From HRBIN12 sp964447335 (lineage in GTDB: Bacteria; Actinomycetota; UBA4738; HRBIN12), in the NCBI GenBank assembly GCA_964447335.1, contig CAYUSA010000010.1, positions 3,210-67,209 on the forward strand: DNA of 64,000 nt, written 5' to 3'. Below, in pieces: positions 56,848-64,000 of the stretch (position 1 is the stretch's first letter; each line of letters starts with the position of its first letter). Position numbers and translations under genes: made by a program. The notes under the pieces are model-generated. The model had not been told where the DNA came from and made no database searches. It worked only from the letters and a program-made list of their open reading frames with translations.

Positions 56848-58026
56848 TCACAGCCCGATCTCCTCGGCGAAGCTGCGGCCCGCCAGATCCCATCGCACGC
56901 CGAGCAGGGCGGCGACCGTTGCCCCCAGGTCGGCGAAGGTCTCGCGCGTCCCCACGTCGTGAGGGCCGCCCGGCAGACCGGCCGAAAGGAGCGGCGTGCG
57001 CTCCCGGGAGTGATCCGTCGGAGACGTCGTGGGGTCGCACCCGTGATCGCCCGTGAGGAACAGCACGCCTCCGTCGAGCGCGTCGACGAGCTCGGGCACC
57101 CGGAGGTCGAACGCCTCGACCGCGCGCGCGTAGCCCTCGGGGTCGTTGCGATGGCCGTACTTGCTGTCGAAATCCACGAGGTTCGTGAAGACGAGCGACG
57201 GTCCGGGCCGCCGCAGGTACTCGAGGGTGAGATCCACGCCGTGATCGTTGGAGTCCGAGTAGACGGCCTCGGTCAGCCCTCGGGCGGCGAAAACGTCCCG
57301 GATCTTGCCGACGCCGTAGACGGCGACGTCGTCCCTCACGCAGACGTCGAGCAGGGTCGGCCCGGGCGGCGACACCGAGAAGTCGCGACGCTCCGGCCGG
57401 CGGACCAACGCCCCCGGCGCTCCGGTGAACGGCCGGGCGATCACGCGCCCCACGGCGTGCTCGCCGACGAGGAGCTCGCGCGCGACGCGGCACCACGCGT
57501 ACAGGGTCTCGAGCGGGACGACGCCGGTGTGGGCGGCGATCTGGAAGACGGAGTCGCCGCTCGTGTAGACGATCGGGTTCCCGGTCCGCAGGTGCTCGGG
57601 CCCCAGCTCCGCGATGATCTCCGTCCCCGAGGCCGGCACGTTGCCGAGCGCCGGACGGCCGATCCTCCGCACGAACGGCTCCATGATCTCGGGCGGGAAG
57701 CCCTTGGGGTACAGCGGGAACGGCCGGTCGAGCACGATGCCCGCTATCTCCCAGTGGCCGGTCGTCGTGTCCTTGCCCGCCGAGCGCTCGGTGAGCCGGC
57801 CGTGCGCCGATCCGGGAACCGCGCGAGGCTCGACGCCCTCGATCCGGGTGAGCAGCCCGAGCCCGAGCGCGCCGAGGTTCGGGGCGACGATGCCTCCGAC
57901 CGCATCCGCGCAGTTGCCGAGCGTGTCCGAGCCGGCGTCCCCGTAGGCCTCGGCGTCGGGCGCATCGCCCACGCCGAAGGAGTCGCAGACGAGCAGGAGC
58001 ACCCTCGGGACGCGCCCAAGGCTCAC
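56848..58026 (-). CDS. deoB: Phosphopentomutase
   Basis: A 392-residue alkaline-phosphatase-superfamily enzyme converting (deoxy)ribose-1-phosphate from DeoA to the 5-phosphate. Metal ligands are in LLVCDSFGVGDAPD (N-terminus), GKDTTTGHWE (phosphorylated Thr region) and FLTGDHGCDPTTSPTDHSRE near the end. The GTG start at 58026 overlaps the upstream zinc-finger gene by 4 bp. The 112-nt gap to deoA is gene-free. Confidence 0.95.
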   Translation of the reverse strand: MSLGRVPRVLLLVCDSFGVGDAPDAEAYGDAGSDTLGNCADAVGGIVAPNLGALGLGLLTRIEGVEPRAVPGSAHGRLTERSAGKDTTTGHWEIAGIVLDRPFPLYPKGFPPEIMEPFVRRIGRPALGNVPASGTEIIAELGPEHLRTGNPIVYTSGDSVFQIAAHTGVVPLETLYAWCRVARELLVGEHAVGRVIARPFTGAPGALVRRPERRDFSVSPPGPTLLDVCVRDDVAVYGVGKIRDVFAARGLTEAVYSDSNDHGVDLTLEYLRRPGPSLVFTNLVDFDSKYGHRNDPEGYARAVEAFDLRVPELVDALDGGVLFLTGDHGCDPTTSPTDHSRERTPLLSAGLPGGPHDVGTRETFADLGATVAALLGVRWDLAGRSFAEEIGL

Positions 58027-58382
58027 CGGGCGCCGCCGAGGCGCGCGCAGTCGATGCACAGGATCGCCCACGGGAGCGCCTCGAGCCGCTCGAGCGCGAT
58101 CGGGGTACCACAGCGCTCACAGACGCCGTACGTACCCAGCTCCATCTTCGCGAGCGCGCGGTTCACCCATCGCAGGTTCGCCCGGAGCGCCTTCATCACC
58201 GAGAGCGTGCGCGCGCGCTCGGCCGTCGCGTGGGCGCTGTCGGCGAACCCGCGCTCGACGTCGATCTCCGCGTCGTCGGAGTCCGCGTCGCCGCCCTGGT
58301 CCTCGATCTCCTTGCGAAGGTTGGCGCGCTGCTCCTCGAGCGCCGCGCGGAACTCCGCCATCTTCGCCTCTGCGATCGTCAC
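58023..58382 (-). CDS. DksA/TraR-type C4 zinc-finger protein
   Basis: A 119-residue protein with a long N-terminal coiled coil (about 1-80, acidic middle) and a C-terminal zinc finger CERCGTPI then CIDC. DksA/TraR proteins bind the RNA polymerase secondary channel. The coiled-coil tip here reads DADSDDAEIDVERG, so the usual acidic pair may be present, but actinobacterial homologues act differently (CarD and RbpA dominate). GTG start, overlapping xerD by 4 bp. Confidence 0.85.
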   Translation of the reverse strand: MTIAEAKMAEFRAALEEQRANLRKEIEDQGGDADSDDAEIDVERGFADSAHATAERARTLSVMKALRANLRWVNRALAKMELGTYGVCERCGTPIALERLEALPWAILCIDCARLGGAR

Positions 58383-59329
58383 GCTGGATCCCTCCTCCGT
58401 GCGGGCGCGCGACGCGCCCGCGGGTGTGCCGTGTAGTAGACCTCGCGCAGGTGCTCCCTGGTCACCAGCGTATAGACCTGGGTCGTGGCCACGCTCGCGT
58501 GCCCGAGGAGCTCCTGCACCACCCGGACGTCGGCGCCACCCTCGAGCAGATGCGTGGCGAACGAGTGTCGCAGCGTGTGCGGCGTCACGCGCCGCTCGAT
58601 GCCGGCTCCCTTGACGGCCTTCGCGAGGATGCCGGCGACGCCCTGGCGCGTGAGCCGCCCGCCCCGCTGGTTGAGGAAGAGTGCGGCCCTGCTGCGGCTC
58701 GTCGCGAGACCGGGACGCGCGCGGCGCAGGTAGGCAGAGATCGCCTCGGTTGCGTACCGCCCGAGAGGGATGTCGCGCTCCTTCCCGCCCTTGCCGAGGA
58801 CGCGAACGCCCCCTCCCTCGAGCTCCACGTCGTCGATGTCGAGGCCGGCGAGCTCGGAGACCCGGAGTCCCCCGCCGTAGAGCGTCTCGAGGACCGCGCG
58901 ATCGCGCAGGCCGACCGGCGTGCCCTCGGGCGGCGCCGCGAGCAGCCGCAGGACATCCTCGACCGGCATCGGACGCGGCAGGGAACGCGGGAGACGCGGC
59001 CGGACGACGGTGGCCGCCGGGTCGCGCTCGGCCTTGCCCTCGCGCAGGAGGAACCGGTGGAACGAGCGCACCGCGGAGAGAGAGCGGACGACCGAGCTCG
59101 CCCGGTACGGACGGCCCTCGTCGTGCGTCGCGGTCGAGAGCTCCGCCACGAACCCGGCGATCAGGTGCTCGTCGGCCTTGCGGGCGTCGCGCACGCCACG
59201 TCCGCGCAAGAACCCGGCGTACCGGCCGAGGTCGCGACGGTACGCGGCGATGGTGTTGTCGGACAGCCCGCGCTCCACCGTGAGGTGGTCGAAGAAACGT
59301 TGGATCTGCGTCGTCAGGGCGTCGGACAT
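58379..59329 (-). CDS. xerD: Tyrosine recombinase XerD
   Basis: A 316-residue site-specific recombinase that resolves chromosome dimers at dif. The N-terminal SAM-like domain covers about 1-100. Catalytic residues seen are Arg156 (GLRVSEL), the beta-hairpin Lys (GKGGKER), His251 and Arg254 (HTLRH), His277 (LLGHAS) and Tyr286 (TTQVYTLV). No attachment sites, phage or integrative genes surround it, and synteny with Rv1701 supports the housekeeping role over an element integrase. Confidence 0.93.
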   Translation of the reverse strand: MSDALTTQIQRFFDHLTVERGLSDNTIAAYRRDLGRYAGFLRGRGVRDARKADEHLIAGFVAELSTATHDEGRPYRASSVVRSLSAVRSFHRFLLREGKAERDPAATVVRPRLPRSLPRPMPVEDVLRLLAAPPEGTPVGLRDRAVLETLYGGGLRVSELAGLDIDDVELEGGGVRVLGKGGKERDIPLGRYATEAISAYLRRARPGLATSRSRAALFLNQRGGRLTRQGVAGILAKAVKGAGIERRVTPHTLRHSFATHLLEGGADVRVVQELLGHASVATTQVYTLVTREHLREVYYTAHPRARRAPARRRDPA

Positions 59330-59351
59330 CGCACGGTGATCCCGGGTCGGT

Positions 59352-60476
59352 TCAGCCCAGGCCGTCGACGAGCGATCCGAGCTCGGTGAAGGACAGGCCG
59401 TGGGCCTCGGCGACGGCCGCGTTCGTCACGCGACCGCCGTACACGTTCACGCCGAGCGCGAGCGCGGCATCCTCCCGGACCGCGTCCTCGAGCCCCTTCG
59501 TCGCGATGTCGATCGCGTAGGGCAGCGTGACGTTCGTGAGGGCGTAGGTCGATGTGCGCGGCACGGCGCCCGGCATGTTGCCGACGCAGTAGTGCACCAC
59601 GTCGTGCTCGACGTACACCGGGTTCGAGTGGGTCGTCATCCGCGCGGTCTCCACGCACCCACCCTGGTCGATCGAGATGTCGACGATGACCGAGCCGGGC
59701 CGCATCTCTCGGACCATCTCCTCGGTCACGAGGTGCGGTGCCTTCGCGCCGGGGATGAGCACCGCGCCGATCACGAGATCGGCCTCCACCACGAGCTGCT
59801 CGATCGCGAGGACCGAGCTCATCACGGTCTGGATCCGGCCGCGCTGGATCTGGTCGACGTAGCGCAGGCGGTCGACGTTCTTGTCGAGCACGACGACCTC
59901 GGCCTCCATCCCGGCGGCGATCCACGCGGCGTTCAGGCCGGCCATGCCGGCGCCGATCACGACGACCCTGGCCGGCGCGACGCCCGAGGCCCCGCCCATC
60001 AGCACGCCCCGACCGCCGAACGGCCGCTCGAGGTACTTCGCGCCCTCCTGCGGCGCCATACGCCCGGCGATCTCGCTCATCGGCGCGAGGAGCGGCAGTC
60101 GCCCGTCCGGGAGCTCGACGGTCTCGTAGGCGACCGAGGTGACCTCGCGCTCGGCGAGGAAGCGCGTGAGCCCGCGGTCGGCGGCGAGGTGCAGGTAGGT
60201 GAACAGCAGCTGCCCGCGCTTGAACCGCTCGTACTCCTGCGGCTGGGGCTCCTTGACCTTCACGATCAGGTCGGCCGCCGCGAACACCGCGTCGGCGTCG
60301 GGGAGGATCTTCGCCCCGGCGGCGATGAACTCCTCGTCCGGGAGCGCCGATCCGACACCCGCCCCGGCCTCCACGACCACGTCGTGGCCCGCGCGCGTGA
60401 TCTCACGAACCCCTTCGGGGGTCGCCGCCACGCGGTACTCGTTGTCCTTGACCTCTTTCGGGATCCCGACGATCAC
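59352..60476 (-). CDS. ald: Alanine dehydrogenase
   Basis: A 374-residue NAD-dependent enzyme interconverting L-alanine and pyruvate plus ammonia. The N-terminus IVGIPKEVKDNEYRVAATP, the catalytic Lys in VKVKEPQP, His in YLHLAADRGL and the Rossmann block VVVIGAGMAGLNAAW are diagnostic. The start is GTG 60476, with GAGGAGGG upstream; the open frame reaches 60509 without homology. TACCCT further up is a candidate -10. Confidence 0.95.
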   Translation of the reverse strand: MIVGIPKEVKDNEYRVAATPEGVREITRAGHDVVVEAGAGVGSALPDEEFIAAGAKILPDADAVFAAADLIVKVKEPQPQEYERFKRGQLLFTYLHLAADRGLTRFLAEREVTSVAYETVELPDGRLPLLAPMSEIAGRMAPQEGAKYLERPFGGRGVLMGGASGVAPARVVVIGAGMAGLNAAWIAAGMEAEVVVLDKNVDRLRYVDQIQRGRIQTVMSSVLAIEQLVVEADLVIGAVLIPGAKAPHLVTEEMVREMRPGSVIVDISIDQGGCVETARMTTHSNPVYVEHDVVHYCVGNMPGAVPRTSTYALTNVTLPYAIDIATKGLEDAVREDAALALGVNVYGGRVTNAAVAEAHGLSFTELGSLVDGLG

Positions 60477-60560
60477 GGGGGTACCCTCCTCGGCGACGGT
60501 GCGACCCAAGGGTACCCGACCCGACCGGGGCGCCGACGGTCCGCGCCGCCCGGATGGCGC

Positions 60561-61070
60561 TCAGACGCCGATGCCGCGAGCGTCGGCGAGCAGGATCGCG
60601 AGCGCCGTCTTCACGTCGCGGATCCGGCCGGCGCGAGCCGCGGCCACCATCTCCTCGAACGGCTTGCGCAGCAGCTCGATGCCGTCCTCGGGCGGGGCCT
60701 CGGGCTCCGAGCCGGTCGTGGCCACGAACAGGTGGATGTACTCGTCGGTGAAGCCGGGTGAGGAGAAGAAGCCGCCGAGGAACTCGATGGTCCGGTGCCG
60801 GTAGCCCGTCTCCTCGAGCAGCTCCCGCGCCGCGCACGTGAGCGCGTCCTCGTCCGCGTGGTCCAGGAGCCCCGCGGGGATCTCGACGAGCTCCTGACCG
60901 ATCGCCGGCCGGAGCTGGCGCACGAGCAGCACCTCGCCCTGCGGTGTGATCGGCAGGACCGCGGCGGCGCCGGGGTGGCGGACGACATCGTGCTCGCCGC
61001 CGGGACGCTCGAGGATCTCGACGCGGATGAGGCGGCCGGCGTAGACCTCGCGGACGGGGACGGGCTCCAC
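60561..61070 (-). CDS. ADP-ribose pyrophosphatase (Nudix family)
   Basis: A 169-residue Nudix hydrolase. The Nudix box reads GLLDHADEDALTC then AARELLEETGY, with six residues between the Gly and Glu, one more than the consensus. As I recall it, the M. tuberculosis ADP-ribose pyrophosphatase Rv1700 has the same spacing, and it also neighbours pyrG and xerD. Start GTG 61070, 6 nt from a TAGGGT that overlaps the pyrG stop, so a leaderless transcript is likely. Confidence 0.9.
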   Translation of the reverse strand: MEPVPVREVYAGRLIRVEILERPGGEHDVVRHPGAAAVLPITPQGEVLLVRQLRPAIGQELVEIPAGLLDHADEDALTCAARELLEETGYRHRTIEFLGGFFSSPGFTDEYIHLFVATTGSEPEAPPEDGIELLRKPFEEMVAAARAGRIRDVKTALAILLADARGIGV

Positions 61071-61079
61071 CCCGCGACC

Positions 61080-62720
<1,641 letters not shown>

Positions 62721-62804
62721 CTCGGAACCGCATGCTAGCAGAGGGCTCCGACGAGACCTCGGTTTTCGCCGCGAGATCGCGCGGAAGGCCCGAGAAAGTC
62801 GTCC

Positions 62805-63551
62805 TCAGCCGGCCGTGCGCATCCGGCCGAGGCCGTCGAGCCACCGGAGCGGCGTCACCGCCTCGATCGCGCGCGAGAACGTCACCGTCTCGGCGAGCAC
62901 GTTCAGCCCCACCGCGGCTGCCGCGGCGAGCGCCACGGCTCCGTCTCCGAGCGCCGCGTACAGCCCGAGCCCCGCGGTGAACCCGAGGAGGTTGGAGCCC
63001 GAGTCCCCGAGCATGGCGCGCTCGGCCAGGTCGAGCGGGAGCGCAACGACGGACCCGACGAGCAGTCCGGCAAGGCCCGGCACGAGCGCGAGATCGCCCG
63101 CGAGCGCGGCCGCGAGCGCCGCCGGCAGGAACCCCTTCAGCGCCCGGCCCGGCACGACGTCGAGGCCGTTGCCCACGTTCGTCGCGGCGGCGATGAGCAC
63201 GATCCCGGCGAACGACGCCCACGGATCGCGCCGGGGCTGCAGCGCGACCACGACGACCGCCGCACCCGCCGTGACGAGCACCTTCAGGATGCCGGTCGTC
63301 ATCCGCCCGTTCAGGAGGGCGCGGAGGTGGTTCCGCAGCCCGCGAGGGCCCACCGGGGCGAGGTCGTCGACGAGACCCGCGCCGAAGACCAGGACCGAGC
63401 CCGCGAGGGCGCCCCACCCGGCCGCTCCGACCTCCCCGAGCGCCGCCCAGGCCACCGTGGCGAGAACGGCGGCCGCGGCCAGCACGATCCCGAGGACCCG
63501 CGGCAGCGGTACGCCCCGGTGGTTCTCGGTCGCGAGGCGACCCCACCTCAC
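62805..63551 (-). CDS. MraY/WecA-like glycosyl-phosphate transferase
   Basis: A 248-residue multi-pass protein of glycosyltransferase family 4, which transfers sugar-1-phosphate from a UDP-sugar to polyprenyl phosphate. Motifs are GLVDDLAP, NHLRALLNGRMTTGILK, NVGNGLDVVPGRALKG and LGDSGSNLLGF, which hold the metal-binding aspartates. It is shorter than MraY or WecA at the N-terminus. The GTG start overlaps the upstream glycosyltransferase (GTGA), and the two probably build one surface glycan. Exact sugar unknown. Confidence 0.8.
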   Translation of the reverse strand: MRWGRLATENHRGVPLPRVLGIVLAAAAVLATVAWAALGEVGAAGWGALAGSVLVFGAGLVDDLAPVGPRGLRNHLRALLNGRMTTGILKVLVTAGAAVVVVALQPRRDPWASFAGIVLIAAATNVGNGLDVVPGRALKGFLPAALAAALAGDLALVPGLAGLLVGSVVALPLDLAERAMLGDSGSNLLGFTAGLGLYAALGDGAVALAAAAAVGLNVLAETVTFSRAIEAVTPLRWLDGLGRMRTAG

Positions 63552-64000
63552 CGCAGGCCCACCGCCCTGGAGGCCACGGCGAGCGCGATGTCGAGCCCCT
63601 GCCGCCCCCGGTGCGCGAACCCTCGGAGGTCCCGCCGGGTCGGGCGGTGCGACAGCGGGGCGGGAGCCTCCATCACGCGAAGACCGGCCCGCACCGCGTC
63701 GATCGTCATGGCGGTCTCGACCCCGAAGCCTCGGGCGATCGGGCGGCACGCGGCGAGCGCGCCCGCCGTCACCGCCCGCTGCCCCGAGAGCGGCTCGGTC
63801 GCCTCGAACCCCGAGAGGAGCGCGATCGCGCGCGCCGCGAACCGCTTCACGGTCCCCAGCCCTCCCCCCTGCCCCGGCGGGAACGTCGCGACGACGAGAT
63901 CGGCCCGCCCCTGCAGGACCGGTTCGAGCACGACGGCGAGCGCCTCCGCCGTGGCGCCGAGGTCGGCGTCGGCGAAGAGCCAGACCTCGGGCGCCGGCAG
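63548..64000 (-). CDS. Family-2 glycosyltransferase (5' end outside window)
   Basis: The last 150 codons of a gene entering from the right edge. The fragment has the metal-binding ADADLG, then PGQGGGLGTVKRF, EPLSGQRAVT, RGFGVETAMTID and HRPTRRDLRGFAHRGRQG, typical of GT-A family-2 enzymes using UDP- or GDP-sugars or polyprenyl acceptors. It overlaps the MraY-like gene by 4 bp. The N-terminal nucleotide-binding segment is missing from the window. Confidence 0.8.
   Translation of the reverse strand: MPAPEVWLFADADLGATAEALAVVLEPVLQGRADLVVATFPPGQGGGLGTVKRFAARAIALLSGFEATEPLSGQRAVTAGALAACRPIARGFGVETAMTIDAVRAGLRVMEAPAPLSHRPTRRDLRGFAHRGRQGLDIALAVASRAVGLR

Noticed and set aside
58379..59329. Integrase of a mobile element
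   Set aside because: The tyrosine recombinase sits in a conserved housekeeping block with no flanking repeats, tRNA target or phage genes, so XerD is the better call.

Overview
The window is high-GC DNA from an actinobacterium (phylum Actinomycetota). The diagnostic evidence is a complete Pup-proteasome locus: mpa, dop, pup, prcB, prcA, pafA, then pafB and pafC, followed by tatA, tatC and the Ski2-like helicase helY. Other actinobacterial markers are a GarA-type FHA protein, an Lnt-Ppm fusion protein, a DUF4193 zinc-ribbon protein, and frequent TANNNT hexamers sitting 6-7 nt before start codons, the arrangement of leaderless transcripts. Glycine decarboxylase split into two subunits and a c-di-GMP-I riboswitch suggest a deep-branching, non-mycobacterial lineage; this placement is inference. 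Genes are tightly packed, often with 4-bp GTGA/ATGA overlaps. I see no insertion sequence, prophage, CRISPR array or rRNA operon; one tRNA (Pro, GGG) is present.

Layout. 1-6.1 kb (+): end of an ABC-F ATPase, a YtcJ-type amidohydrolase, two DmdA-like GcvT-family methyltransferases, and MetV plus MetF, which together look like a folate-dependent demethylation and C1-oxidation module. 6.1-10.1 kb (+): HtrA-like lipoprotein protease, site-2 protease, then a tRNA-modification set (ThiS/MoaD-like carrier, TtuA-like thiolase, TrmI). 10.1-26.6 kb: proteasome and pupylation genes, a twice-frameshifted membrane-protein gene, DUF3866 (-), pafB/pafC, tatA/tatC, two little-known genes and helY. 26.6-33.6 kb: lipid kinase, M24 peptidase, a lipoprotein, cysS and an Lrp regulator (-), a compact stand-alone reverse transcriptase (+), and a second amidohydrolase. 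33.6-36.5 kb: a candidate structured RNA with its own strong promoter, DUF4193 protein and Lnt-Ppm.

36.8-64 kb is almost all on the minus strand: a CAP-domain protein under a c-di-GMP riboswitch; gcvPB/gcvPA; a MerR regulator with a PD-(D/E)XK-like protein; DUF151 nuclease, HPRT, a D,D-carboxypeptidase, a second MerR, GarA-like FHA, gcvH and pgsA (resembling M. tuberculosis Rv1822-Rv1832); tRNA-Pro; der, cmk, aroA, tyrA, aroH, an RsuA-type synthase, scpB, scpA, trpS, a site-2 protease, deoA, deoB, a DksA/TraR-type protein, xerD, ald, a Nudix hydrolase and pyrG (resembling Rv1699-Rv1713); then two cell-surface glycosyltransferase genes, the last cut by the window edge.

The items most worth following up are the orphan reverse transcriptase at 31312-32037 with a hairpin over its ribosome-binding site, the candidate structured RNA at about 33613-33831, the riboswitch and apparent translation switch before the CAP-domain gene, the sulfur-carrier protein with ten residues beyond its Gly-Gly, and the duplicated amphipathic helix in TatA.
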